Shown: positions 16,728-27,923 of the stretch, one piece after another
How positions within the stretch are numbered: the stretch's first letter is position 1
How the letters are laid out: each line of letters starts with the position of its first letter
Assembly (NCBI RefSeq): GCF_019237635.1
Contig: NZ_JAFAGS010000007.1
Span: 1 to 64,000 of the forward strand
Origin: Pluralibacter sp.
GTDB lineage: Bacteria; Pseudomonadota; Gammaproteobacteria; Enterobacterales; Enterobacteriaceae
Direction of reading: 5' to 3'
Length of the DNA stretch: 64,000 nt
The notes under the pieces: model-generated
Databases searched by the model: none
What the model saw: only the letters and a program-made list of their open reading frames with translations
Told to the model about the DNA's origin: nothing
Translations under genes and position numbers: made by a program

Positions 16728-17435
16728 TCATGCCTGATTGGTGCTTTCCCCGGCGATCGCGGCCACAAAGCGCCCGGTAATTTGCTGCGGGCGGGTAATC
16801 GCACCGCCGACCACCACCGCGTGCGCCCCCATCGCCAGACAGCGTGCGGCGATAGCCGGTGTTTCCACATTACCTTCAGCGATAACCGGAATGGATACCG
16901 CAGCCAGCACATCATTCAGGAAACGGCAGTCGTCTTCCGGCAATGAACGGCCTTTCGTGGCGCGAGTGTAGCCGTACAGCGTGGTGCCAACGCAGTCAAA
17001 ACCCAGCATCTGCGCCGTTCTCGCTTCCTCGACGCTTGAGACATCCGCCATCAGCAGCAGCGACGGATAACGCGCGCGGATCTGCGCCACCATCTCCGCA
17101 AGCCGCTGCCCATCCGGACGCGGTCGGTCAGTGGCGTCCAGGGCGACCATCTCCGGCTCAACCGCCATCAGCTCGTCCACTTCGCGCATCGTGGCGGTGA
17201 TAAACACCTCGCTGTCCGGGTAGTCGCGCTTAAGGATGCCGATGACCGGCAGACTCACCTGCTCTTTGATAGCCTTGATATCCACCGCGCTGTTCGCACG
17301 AATGCCTGTTGCACCACCTTCTGCCGCCGCTACCGCCATCCGTGACATGATAAACGCGCTGTGCAAAGGTTCATTTTCCAGCGCCTGGCAGGAGACAATC
17401 AGTTTCCCTTTTACCGTCTCTAACATTGTTTTCAT
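16728..17435 (-). CDS. nanE: N-acetylmannosamine-6-phosphate 2-epimerase
   Basis: NanE converts ManNAc-6-phosphate to GlcNAc-6-phosphate. The 235-residue TIM-barrel protein shows the family blocks GATGIRANS (about residues 41-49), [21 protein letters not shown] (about 61-81), [33 protein letters not shown] and [10 protein letters not shown], then [10 protein letters not shown]. It overlaps the stop of the upstream PTS gene by one base (TAATG), which supports ATG 17435; a second ATG at 17426 is possible. Coupling to a PTS permease suggests that ManNAc enters as ManNAc-6-P and is epimerised here. This is not the sialic-acid nan operon: nanA, nanK and nanT are absent nearby. It may be a second nanE copy in the genome. 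Confidence 0.9.
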   Translation of the reverse strand: MKTMLETVKGKLIVSCQALENEPLHSAFIMSRMAVAAAEGGATGIRANSAVDIKAIKEQVSLPVIGILKRDYPDSEVFITATMREVDELMAVEPEMVALDATDRPRPDGQRLAEMVAQIRARYPSLLLMADVSSVEEARTAQMLGFDCVGTTLYGYTRATKGRSLPEDDCRFLNDVLAAVSIPVIAEGNVETPAIAARCLAMGAHAVVVGGAITRPQQITGRFVAAIAGESTNQA

Positions 17436-18988
17436 TAGGCTAAAATCTCTTCAACTTCGTTTTTGATGATGGTGACGTGCGGTCCGTAAATCACCTGCAC
17501 ACCGTTGCCGCGAACAATCACTCCACGCGCCCCCGTCGCTTTCAGGGCCTGTTCATCGACTTTGCTTCCCTCTTTTACCGTGATGCGCAGACGGGTCGCG
17601 CAGCAGTCCACCTCTTCCAGATTCGCTTTACCGCCCAGTGCGGTAATGATGGCCTGCGCGCGCTCGCTTTGCGCGACGGTCTCTTCAGCGACTGGCTCTT
17701 TTTCACGACCCGGGGTGGCGAAATCAAAGCGGTTAATCAGGAAACGGAAGGTAAAGTAGTAGAGGAAGAACCATGGGATCCCCACCAGCGGGACATACAT
17801 CCAGTGGGTTTTCGCCTCGCCCTGCAAAATGCCGAACAGGACGAAATCAATGAAGCCGCCGGAGAAGGTCTGCCCAATGGTGATATGCAGCATGTGCGCG
17901 AGCATGAAGGCCAGACCGTCAAACAGCGCGTGAATCACGTAGAGCACCGGCGCGATAAACAGGAACGAGAACTCAATCGGCTCGGTGATCCCCGTCAGGA
18001 ACGAGGTCAGTGCCGCCGAGAGCAGCAGGCCCGCCACGCGTTTTTTGTTCTGCGGTTTCGCCGTGTGGTACATCGCCAGACAGGCGCCCAGCAGACCAAA
18101 CATCATGGTAATGAAGCGCCCGGACATAAAGCGCGAGGTGCCGATGTAGAAATGCTGCGTATTCGGATCAGCAAGCTGGGCGAAGAAAATACGCTGCGTA
18201 CCTTCGATCAGATGACCGTTAATCATCTCGCTGCCGCCCAGCGCCGTCGTCCAGAACGGCAGGTAAAAAATGTGGTGCAGGCCGAACGGGCCCAGCATAC
18301 GCAGGATAAAACCGTACAGCAGCGTGCCGACATAACCTGTCGCTTCCACCAGCCCGCCCAGGCCAAAAATCAGCTTCTGGAAATGTGGCCAAATAACGGT
18401 CATCAGCGCGCCGATAAAAATCGCCGCGAAGGAGCTGACTATCGGTACGAAGCGCGAACCGCCAAAGAACCCGAGGAACTGCGGCAGCGCGATTTTGTTA
18501 TACCGGTTGTGCAGCAGGCAGGTCACTAAACCAATCACCACGCCGCCAAAGACCCCGGTCTCCAGCGTCTGAATGCCAAGCGTCATCCCCTGACCGACGG
18601 CGCCGGGGTTTTCATGCGCCAGCGTACCGGTCAGGATCAACAGCGCATTGATGGTGGCGTTCATCACCAAAAACGCCAGCAGCGCGGCAAGCCCCGCAGT
18701 ACCTTTATCGGACTTCGCCAGCCCAACCGCCACACCGACGGCGAACAGCACCGACAGGTTGGCGAAGACTATCGAACCGGCGCTACTCATGATGGTAAAA
18801 ATAGCCTGCAGCCAGCCGACGTTCAGAAACGGATACGCCGTCAGCGTATTCGGGTTCGACAACGCGCCGCCAATCCCCAACAGCAGGCCCGCCGCCGGTA
18901 AAACGGCGATCGGCAGCATGAAGGATTTGCCGAACCGTTGTGCTTTTTCGAACAGCGCCCCAGATGACGCACCGCTAAAGAGTGACAT
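17435..18988 (-). CDS. PTS permease EIICB, glucose/N-acetylglucosamine family, probably for N-acetylmannosamine
   Basis: This 517-residue fusion has an N-terminal membrane EIIC domain (about residues 1-420), from [23 protein letters not shown] through [17 protein letters not shown], the GITEP substrate-region motif. An EIIB domain (about 435-517) has the phosphorylation cysteine in [13 protein letters not shown]. No EIIA is attached, so the cytosolic Crr-type EIIA would be shared. I start at 18988 ([10 protein letters not shown]) with GTGGAG upstream; a frame start 45 bp earlier has no such site. Co-translation with nanE and a divergent RpiR regulator point to amino sugar uptake; the exact sugar is inferred. 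From memory K-12 has a different gene (ygcG) here, so this is an accessory cassette. Confidence 0.82.
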   Translation of the reverse strand: MSLFSGASSGALFEKAQRFGKSFMLPIAVLPAAGLLLGIGGALSNPNTLTAYPFLNVGWLQAIFTIMSSAGSIVFANLSVLFAVGVAVGLAKSDKGTAGLAALLAFLVMNATINALLILTGTLAHENPGAVGQGMTLGIQTLETGVFGGVVIGLVTCLLHNRYNKIALPQFLGFFGGSRFVPIVSSFAAIFIGALMTVIWPHFQKLIFGLGGLVEATGYVGTLLYGFILRMLGPFGLHHIFYLPFWTTALGGSEMINGHLIEGTQRIFFAQLADPNTQHFYIGTSRFMSGRFITMMFGLLGACLAMYHTAKPQNKKRVAGLLLSAALTSFLTGITEPIEFSFLFIAPVLYVIHALFDGLAFMLAHMLHITIGQTFSGGFIDFVLFGILQGEAKTHWMYVPLVGIPWFFLYYFTFRFLINRFDFATPGREKEPVAEETVAQSERAQAIITALGGKANLEEVDCCATRLRITVKEGSKVDEQALKATGARGVIVRGNGVQVIYGPHVTIIKNEVEEILA

Positions 18989-19159
18989 AAAAAAATCTCC
19001 ACGACCCCAGATTATGATGAAAATTTTTACCACATAAATAATAAAAAGCGAAAATTACCGCCAAATATCGCGAGACGGATCATACTTTTTTAAAATGACT
19101 GGCATCTTCAGCAGGCTTTCCCCACACTAACGGCAGAAAAAGCATTAAAGGATGTGTGC
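18989..19159. promoter_or_regulatory. Divergent operator-promoter region of the PTS-nanE genes and rpiR-type regulator
   Basis: These 171 bp separate the divergent permease and regulator and should contain both promoters and the regulator's operator. The sequence is AT-rich around 19010-19065. I find no perfect long palindrome and no good CRP consensus, so no site is claimed. Confidence 0.5.
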
Positions 19160-19984
19160 ATGTCAGAAAATGAAAATCTGTTGCTGAGGCTGCGCCAGGA
19201 AGTCTCCGGGTACAGCCCGACACAGCAAAAGCTGGGGGAATTTGTGCTGGGCGCACCGGCAAAGGTGCTCTACCTGACCATCACCGAACTGGCGCGTGAA
19301 ACCGAAACCAGCGAAGCCAGCGTGACGCGCCTGTGCCGCACCCTGGGCTGCAAAGGCTATAACGAGTTCAAAATGGCGCTGGCGTTGGATATCCAGCAGA
19401 ATCAGGCGCCGCAACCGACAGGCGATAAGATAGACGATGTCGTCAGCGAGTCCGTCCAGGCGTTGCAGGATACCGCCACGCTGCTGGACAGAGCGCTGCT
19501 GGACACCGCCGCCGGGGTGCTCCACCAGTCGCGCTCGGTGCAAATATACGGCGTCGCGGCCAGCGCGATTTTAGGCGAATACCTGCACTACAAGCTGCTG
19601 CGTCTCGGAAAACCAGCGCAGCTGTTCAGCGATATGCACCGCGCGGCAATGAATGCGACGACACTGACCAAAGACGATCTGGTGGTCGCCATTTCCAGTT
19701 CCGGTTCAACCCGCGATCTTCTGCACGTGGTAAAGCTGGCGCGTAAACGCGGCGCGAAAGTGCTCGCCCTGAGCAATACCCCGCGCAGTCCGCTGGCGAC
19801 CCTGAGCGATATGCTGCTGGTGGCCGCAAAACCTGAAGGGCCGCTGAGCGCTGGCGCCTTAACCGCCAAGGTCGGGGTGATGTTGTTAGTGGAACTGTTG
19901 ACCACCTCGCTTATCTCGCTCGATGGCCACTACAGTGAAGTCAGCCAGCAAACCGCCAGTGCCACATTACCGCTGTTGTTATAA
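19160..19984 (+). CDS. RpiR-family transcriptional regulator of the adjacent PTS-nanE genes
   Basis: The 274-residue protein has an N-terminal helix-turn-helix domain of the RpiR type (YSPTQQKLGEFVL, then ITELARETETSEASVTRLCRTLGCKGYNEFKMAL, about residues 17-75) and a C-terminal SIS sugar-phosphate-binding domain with VQIYGVAASAILGEYLHYKLLRLG and DDLVVAISSSGSTRDLLHVVKLARKRGAKVLALSN. I use ATG 19160 because AAAGG at 19147-19151 is correctly spaced; a GTG 6 bp earlier is in frame. Divergent placement is typical of a local regulator. The ligand is probably ManNAc-6-P or GlcNAc-6-P (inference). Confidence 0.88.
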   Translation: MSENENLLLRLRQEVSGYSPTQQKLGEFVLGAPAKVLYLTITELARETETSEASVTRLCRTLGCKGYNEFKMALALDIQQNQAPQPTGDKIDDVVSESVQALQDTATLLDRALLDTAAGVLHQSRSVQIYGVAASAILGEYLHYKLLRLGKPAQLFSDMHRAAMNATTLTKDDLVVAISSSGSTRDLLHVVKLARKRGAKVLALSNTPRSPLATLSDMLLVAAKPEGPLSAGALTAKVGVMLLVELLTTSLISLDGHYSEVSQQTASATLPLLL

Positions 19985-20002
19985 CCCCTCGTTATTTTTA
20001 AC

Positions 20003-20025
20003 GGCCTCGTGACGGCGAGGCCTTT
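20003..20025 (+). terminator. Probable terminator of the rpiR-type gene
   Basis: GGCCTCG/CGAGGCC (7 bp, 6-nt loop) is followed by a short TTTAT. The weak T run lowers confidence. Confidence 0.6.
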
Positions 20026-20377
20026 ATCATAAAACAACACTAAAATAATTAAACAATGCATCAATAAGTCATTTTTTAATTATTTACCACTCAACTGCGA
20101 CACGGGCAAATGATGTTACAAATTATTATTTATTTTACAATTTGAATTAGTTAATGGCTTTATAGAAACAAAAATAAATCCTTTAAAATCAATATGATAA
20201 TCACTTAATAAAAAGAAAAGGAATTTTTTCATTCTTCAGAGAGTCAAATACACCCTCCGTTTTATCAAACCTTAAAATAAGCTTAAGACCCGCATATTAA
20301 GCACATCGTTTTATTGATACGCCGTTTAATTTCGCCTGCCTAAAATCCGCCTGACCTACCATGATGAGATAGCATTC
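20026..20377. other. AT-rich intergenic region upstream of the acyl-reductase-like gene
   Basis: About 350 bp without a credible gene, much richer in A and T than the flanks. It contains CTTAA-N7-TTAAG at 20271-20287 and several A/T tracts, which would suit H-NS binding. It presumably carries the promoter of the gene at 20378. No RNA gene is recognised. Confidence 0.5.
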
Positions 20378-21487
20378 ATGAATACATTATTAATTACAGG
20401 CGTTACCGGGTTTCTCGGCGGAGCAGCGCTGGAAAAAATTCTTAACGACAACCAACCGGTCAATTTACTGTTGTTAGTGCGGGCAAGCGATCGCGCAAAG
20501 GGGCTTGAGCGTGTCAAAGACAACATGCGCAAGTTTAATATCCGTGATGAGAAGCTGAATACCCTGACCGAAGATGACATTCTTCTCGGCGATCTCGGCA
20601 ATCCAGACGATTTTCTTGATGATGCGCGCCTGAACGAGGTGACCCATGTGCTCAACTGCGCCGCCGTCGCCTCTTTTGGCAACAACCCGCTAATCTGGAA
20701 AGTGAACGTGGAAGGTACGCTGGCGTTCGCGCGCCGTATGGCTCAGGTAACGGGATTACAGCGTTTTCTGCACGTCGGTACCGCGATGTCCTGCGCGCCT
20801 GAACCGGACTCTCTGGTTGCGGAGAGCGCGGAGTTCCGGGAAAACGCCGAGCACCTCGTCGAATATACCCACTCTAAATCCACCATTGAGCGACTGATGC
20901 GCGAGCAGTGCCCGCAGTTGCCGCTGCTGATTGCCCGCCCATCCATCGTCGTCGGCCACACGCGCCATGGCTGCCAGCCTTCCAGCAGCATCTTCTGGGT
21001 GTTCAGCATGGGGCTTATGCTGCAAAAGTTCATGTGTTCAATGGAAGACCGTATTGACGTTATCCCGGTGGATTACTGCGCCGATGCGCTGCTGATGCTG
21101 CTGGACAGCCAGGCCGGGAACGGCGAAGTGGTGCATATTTCCGCAGGTGAAGAGAACAGCGTGAAGTTTGCCGATATCGATCGCGGTATGGCGCTGGCGC
21201 TGGAAAAAGCGCCGGTTGGCGATAAGTACGCCCAGGTGAGCTACGAAACGCTGGTTAAAATGCGCCGCGAGCTGAAGGACATTTTCGGCCCCTGCAACGA
21301 GCGCCTGATGCTGAAAGCCATGCGCTTGTATGGCGCGTTCGCCACCCTTAACGTCCGCTTCAGCAACGATAAACTGCTGAGCATGGGAATGCGTAAACCG
21401 CCGCGCTTCACCGACTATATCGCCCGCTGCGTCCAGACCACCCGGGGGCTAACCATCCCTGAACAGATGGCGGTTGATTTCAAATAA
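20378..21487 (+). CDS. NAD(P)-dependent reductase/epimerase-like protein, thioester-reductase (acyl reductase) branch
   Basis: The 369-residue extended SDR begins MNTLLITGVTGFLGGAALEKIL, with the nucleotide-binding TGxTGxLG motif at residues 7-14. It has HVLNCAA near residue 90 and the catalytic YxxxK in YTHSKSTIERLMRE (about residues 167-180), followed by ARPSIVVGHTRHG. The pattern fits the NAD_binding_4 family found in fatty acyl reductases and carboxylic-acid-reductase R domains. No carrier protein, adenylation domain or partner gene is adjacent, so it stands alone and the substrate is unknown. It is not part of the K-12 arrangement upstream of eno. The AT-rich promoter region is a sign of possible transfer or H-NS control. 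SD is weak (GATGAG). Confidence 0.72.
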   Translation: MNTLLITGVTGFLGGAALEKILNDNQPVNLLLLVRASDRAKGLERVKDNMRKFNIRDEKLNTLTEDDILLGDLGNPDDFLDDARLNEVTHVLNCAAVASFGNNPLIWKVNVEGTLAFARRMAQVTGLQRFLHVGTAMSCAPEPDSLVAESAEFRENAEHLVEYTHSKSTIERLMREQCPQLPLLIARPSIVVGHTRHGCQPSSSIFWVFSMGLMLQKFMCSMEDRIDVIPVDYCADALLMLLDSQAGNGEVVHISAGEENSVKFADIDRGMALALEKAPVGDKYAQVSYETLVKMRRELKDIFGPCNERLMLKAMRLYGAFATLNVRFSNDKLLSMGMRKPPRFTDYIARCVQTTRGLTIPEQMAVDFK

Positions 21488-21489
21488 CC

Positions 21490-21523
21490 AAAAAAAATGC
21501 CAGCCGCGAGGCTGGCATTTTTG
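21490..21523. terminator. Bidirectional terminator between the reductase gene and eno
   Basis: AATGCCAGCC/GGCTGGCATT (10 bp, GCGA loop) has an A run on the left and TTTTG on the right, so it can stop transcription from both converging genes. Confidence 0.9.
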
Positions 21524-21537
21524 TCTCAGGCAGTGGA

Positions 21538-22905
<1,368 letters not shown>

Positions 22906-22915
22906 CTAACTTTTT

Positions 22916-24568
<1,653 letters not shown>

Positions 24569-24608
24569 TTAGGTTTAAAAGACGATGGAATAACCAGGAC
24601 GGGAAAGC

Positions 24609-24637
24609 AGTATACCCGATCATGACAGACGCCACAA
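24609..24637 (-). promoter_or_regulatory. Sigma-70 promoter of pyrG
   Basis: On the minus strand TTGTGG (24637-24632), a 17-bp spacer and TATACT (24614-24609) predict a start near 24602, giving a leader of about 48 nt. Confidence 0.75.
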
Positions 24638-24724
24638 ACTTTCATTATTCCTCCTCTTCATCCGGTTCATGCAAACGCAGGGAGTGAGAAAATAGCCCCT
24701 TTTGGGTAAATGTTTTTGACGTAA

Positions 24725-24768
24725 ATCAAGCGCTTGTCATTTTAAAAATCACACAAATAGCGCTTGAT
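24725..24768. repeat. Perfect 10-bp inverted repeat between mazG and pyrG
   Basis: ATCAAGCGCT at 24725-24734 is mirrored by AGCGCTTGAT at 24759-24768, with a 24-nt AT-rich spacer. Each half contains the self-complementary AGCGCT. No T run follows on either strand. It lies about 95 bp upstream of the pyrG -35, so it could be an operator or the transcript end after pyrG's upstream neighbour. Confidence 0.6.
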
Positions 24769-24780
24769 CACGAAAACTCG

Positions 24781-25572
24781 TTAGAGATCAGTTTCCTGGC
24801 GTTTTACCTGTTGCCATACGCTTTCCATCGTTTCGAGGTCGACGCCGGTCATTTCCAGACCGCGTTCAGCCACAATCCGCTCGACTTCGCGAAAGCGTCG
24901 CTCAAATTTCAGGTTGGCTTTTTGCAGCGCCGTTTCCGCTTTAACCCCCAGATGGCGGGATAAATTCACGGTCGCAAACAGCAGATCGCCGACTTCCTCT
25001 TCGAGTTTAGCCTCATCAATCACCGCCTGCTGCGCCTCGTGCATCACCTCATCGATTTCTTCATGCACTTTATCCAACACCGGACCGAGCGATGTCCAGT
25101 CAAAACCTACCGCCGAGCAGCGGCGCTGAATTTTATGCGCGCGCATCAGCGAAGGCAGGCTGTGGGGGATATCGTCCAGCGCCGAATGCTGCGCTTTTTC
25201 CGCCCGCTCGGCGCTTTTGATAGCTTCCCAGCGCGCCAGCACTTCGCGGCTGTTTTCCGCTGTCGCATCGCCAAAAATATGCGGATGACGGCGCTCCAGC
25301 TTATCGCTGATGGCGCTACAGATATCGTTAAAATCAAAGCGCCCCGTTTCCTGGGCCATTTGGGCGTAAAACACCACCTGAAACAGCAGATCGCCCAGTT
25401 CGCCGCGCAGGTCGTCAAAATCCTCACGCGCAATGGCGTCGAGCACTTCATATGTCTCTTCCAGCGTATAGGGCGCGATGGTGGAGAACGTCTGCTCTTT
25501 GTCCCACGGACAGCCGTTTTCCGGGTCGCGCAGGCGTTTCATAATGCCGAGCAGGCGGTCGATTTGGTTCAT
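24781..25572 (-). CDS. mazG: Nucleoside triphosphate pyrophosphohydrolase MazG
   Basis: MazG hydrolyses (d)NTPs to monophosphates and in E. coli limits (p)ppGpp and oxidised nucleotide effects. The 263-residue protein has two MazG repeats: RLRDPENGCPWDKEQTFSTIAPYTLEETYEVLDAI with the EExxE-type metal motif (residues 14-48), and a second with EEIDEVMHEAQQAVIDEAKLEEEVGDLLFATVN (about residues 171-203). In E. coli K-12 mazEF separates it from relA; here only 68 bp containing a REP-like terminator does. CAGGAC precedes the start. Confidence 0.95.
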   Translation of the reverse strand: MNQIDRLLGIMKRLRDPENGCPWDKEQTFSTIAPYTLEETYEVLDAIAREDFDDLRGELGDLLFQVVFYAQMAQETGRFDFNDICSAISDKLERRHPHIFGDATAENSREVLARWEAIKSAERAEKAQHSALDDIPHSLPSLMRAHKIQRRCSAVGFDWTSLGPVLDKVHEEIDEVMHEAQQAVIDEAKLEEEVGDLLFATVNLSRHLGVKAETALQKANLKFERRFREVERIVAERGLEMTGVDLETMESVWQQVKRQETDL

Positions 25573-25584
25573 AGTTATGTCCTG

Positions 25585-25623
25585 AAAAAAAAGAAAGCGC
25601 CGGGCGGCTGCGCCTTACCCGGC
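25585..25623 (-). terminator. REP-like palindrome acting as terminator between relA and mazG
   Basis: GCCGGG/CCCGGC with an inner GGC/GCC stem and small bulges has the layout of an enteric REP unit. On the minus strand it is followed by GCTTTC and eight T, so it can also end relA transcription. mazG transcription would then depend on read-through or a promoter inside relA. Confidence 0.75.
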
Positions 25624-25640
25624 TTCAAAGGATGGCGACC

Positions 25641-27872
25641 TTAACTGCCGTGCAGACGGCGGGCGTCAATCACATCCGGCACCTGATTCAGCTTGCCGAG
25701 CACACGGCCCAGCACCTGCAGGTTGTAGATTTCAATGGTCATATCGATCGTGGCGAGCTGCTGTTTGGTGTCGCTGCGGCTGGCGACGCCCAGCACGTTC
25801 ACCTTCTCATTGGCGAGAATGGTGGTGATGTCGCGCAGCAGGCCGCTGCGGTCATTCGCAACCACGCGCACCACCAGCGAATACCCGGCCGAATAGCTTT
25901 CGCCCCACACCGCTTCTACAAGACGTTCCGGCGCATGCGTGCGTAACTCCGCCAGTTGGTCGCAGTCGGCGCGATGCACGGAAATCCCGCGCCCCTGAGT
26001 GATGAAACCCACGATCTCATCGCCCGGGATCGGCTGGCAGCAACGCGCAATGTGGTGCATCAGATTACCGACGCCTTCGACCACCACCCGGCCATCATCC
26101 TTCTTCCGGCTTGGCGGGCTGTAGGTTTTCTGTTGCAGCTGTTTGAGCGCCGCGGCATCCTGCTCCGCCGCGCTCGGCTTGTTGAACTGCGCCTGCAGGA
26201 AATTCACCATCTGGTGCAGACGAATATCACCGCCGCCGATGGCCGCCAGCAGTTCATCCAGCTCGTTGAAGTTGTAGCGCGGTAGCAGAATCTTCTCCGC
26301 TTCCTTCAGGTTGATGCCTAATTGCGCCAGCTCATCGTCGAGGATCTGCCGTCCGGCGAGAATGTTTTTATCCCGATCCTGCTTGCGGAACCAGGCGTGA
26401 ATTTTCGAACGTCCCCGGCTGGTTGTCACATAACCCAGGTTAGGATTCAGCCAGTCACGGCTCGGGTTAGGCTGTTTCTGGGTGATGATTTCAATCTGAT
26501 CGCCCATTTGCAGCTGGTAGGTGAACGGCACGATGCGTCCGCCGATTTTCGCCCCGATGCAGCGGTGCCCCACGTCGCTGTGGATGTGGTAGGCAAAATC
26601 AAGCGGCGTAGAACCGGCAGGCAAGTCCACAACGTCGCCTTTCGGGGTAAAGACGTAGACCCGGTCATCAAACACCTGGCTGCGCACTTCGTCGAGCATT
26701 TCGCCGGAATCCGCCATCTCTTCCTGCCAGGCGATGAGCTTACGCAACCAGGCGATACGGTCTTCATGGCCGCGGCCACCGCCGGAACCTGCGCCCTCTT
26801 TGTATTTCCAGTGCGCAGCGACGCCCAGCTCGGCGTCTTCGTGCATCTGTTTGGTGCGAATCTGGATTTCGACGGTTTTACCACCCGGGCCCAGCACGAC
26901 GGTGTGAATCGACTGATAGCCGTTCGGCTTCGGGTTCGCGACATAATCGTCAAACTCATCCGGCAGGTGGCGATAGTGAGTGTGCACTATCCCCAGCGCG
27001 GCGTAGCAGTCCTGCAATCGTTCAGCCACGATGCGCACCGCGCGCACGTCGAACAGCTCGTCAAAGGCGAGGTGTTTTTTCTGCATCTTGCGCCAGATGC
27101 TGTAGATATGTTTCGGGCGACCATACACCTCCGCCTTCACACCCTCTTCTTTCATCGCGCCGCGCAGATGCCCGACAAACTCGTCGATATAGTGCTCGCG
27201 ATCGATACGGCGTTCATGCAGCAGCTTCGCAATGCGCTTATATTCCGCTGGGTGCAGGTAGCGGAAGCAATAATCCTCCTGCTCCCACTTCAGTTGGCCG
27301 ATGCCAAGACGGTTCGCCAACGGCGCATAGATGTTGGTGCACTCTTTCGCCGCCAGCACGCGCTCGTCTTCCGGCGCATCTTTCACCTCGCGCAGGTGGG
27401 CGACACGCTCGGCAAGCTTAATCACCACGCAGCGGAAATCATCCACCATCGCCAGCAGCATGCGCCGAACGTTGTCCACCTGCTCGGCGGACACGGAGTC
27501 GATATGCGTCGCTTTCAGCTGGCGAATCGCCGCCATATCCCGCACGCCGTGAATGAGAGTGACCACTGACTTACCGATAAACTCCGTCAGCGCCTCTTCA
27601 CTGACCACGCCGCTGTCGACCAGCGGGAACAGCATCGCCGCCCGCAGCGTGTCGATATCCATGTTCAGCATGGAGAGGATTTCGACCATTTCCACACCAC
27701 GCCACAGCAGCAGGTCGGCGTCGGGATGGTCCAGCGTCTGTTCCCGACAATAGGTCCAGGTCTCGGCTAAGCGTTCACATGACTGCTGGCTGGCAATACC
27801 CAGGCTTGCGATCCACTTTTGCGGATCAAATTCTCCAGCTTTATTTAGATGTGCACTTCTTACCGCAACCAT
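25641..27872 (-). CDS. relA: (p)ppGpp synthetase I RelA
   Basis: RelA makes pppGpp from GTP and ATP on ribosomes carrying uncharged tRNA. The 743-residue protein has an inactive N-terminal HD-like domain (it lacks the HD dyad of SpoT), the synthetase domain (YGRPKHIYSIWRKMQKK, DVRAVRI, NPKPNGYQSIHTVVLGP, about residues 250-330), a TGS domain (VYVFTPKGDVVDLPAGSTPLDFAYHIHSDVG), a helical and zinc-finger region with HIARCCQPIPGDEIVGF, and a C-terminal ACT domain. It is encoded without mazEF downstream. rlmD lies 51 bp upstream. Confidence 0.97.
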   Translation of the reverse strand: MVAVRSAHLNKAGEFDPQKWIASLGIASQQSCERLAETWTYCREQTLDHPDADLLLWRGVEMVEILSMLNMDIDTLRAAMLFPLVDSGVVSEEALTEFIGKSVVTLIHGVRDMAAIRQLKATHIDSVSAEQVDNVRRMLLAMVDDFRCVVIKLAERVAHLREVKDAPEDERVLAAKECTNIYAPLANRLGIGQLKWEQEDYCFRYLHPAEYKRIAKLLHERRIDREHYIDEFVGHLRGAMKEEGVKAEVYGRPKHIYSIWRKMQKKHLAFDELFDVRAVRIVAERLQDCYAALGIVHTHYRHLPDEFDDYVANPKPNGYQSIHTVVLGPGGKTVEIQIRTKQMHEDAELGVAAHWKYKEGAGSGGGRGHEDRIAWLRKLIAWQEEMADSGEMLDEVRSQVFDDRVYVFTPKGDVVDLPAGSTPLDFAYHIHSDVGHRCIGAKIGGRIVPFTYQLQMGDQIEIITQKQPNPSRDWLNPNLGYVTTSRGRSKIHAWFRKQDRDKNILAGRQILDDELAQLGINLKEAEKILLPRYNFNELDELLAAIGGGDIRLHQMVNFLQAQFNKPSAAEQDAAALKQLQQKTYSPPSRKKDDGRVVVEGVGNLMHHIARCCQPIPGDEIVGFITQGRGISVHRADCDQLAELRTHAPERLVEAVWGESYSAGYSLVVRVVANDRSGLLRDITTILANEKVNVLGVASRSDTKQQLATIDMTIEIYNLQVLGRVLGKLNQVPDVIDARRLHGS

Positions 27873-27923
27873 TGTCCTCTCCTTTTGGGACCGGGCCTGT
27901 CGGACTCGACAAGCCTTGATTCA

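Noticed and set aside
17477-18529. A 350-codon plus-strand frame inside the PTS permease gene.
   Set aside because: It is a shadow of the EIICB gene, with Arg/Gln-rich composition and no homology I recognise.
25573-25640. Remnants of mazE or mazF.
   Set aside because: The 68 bp hold only a REP-like palindrome, a T run and the mazG ribosome site.
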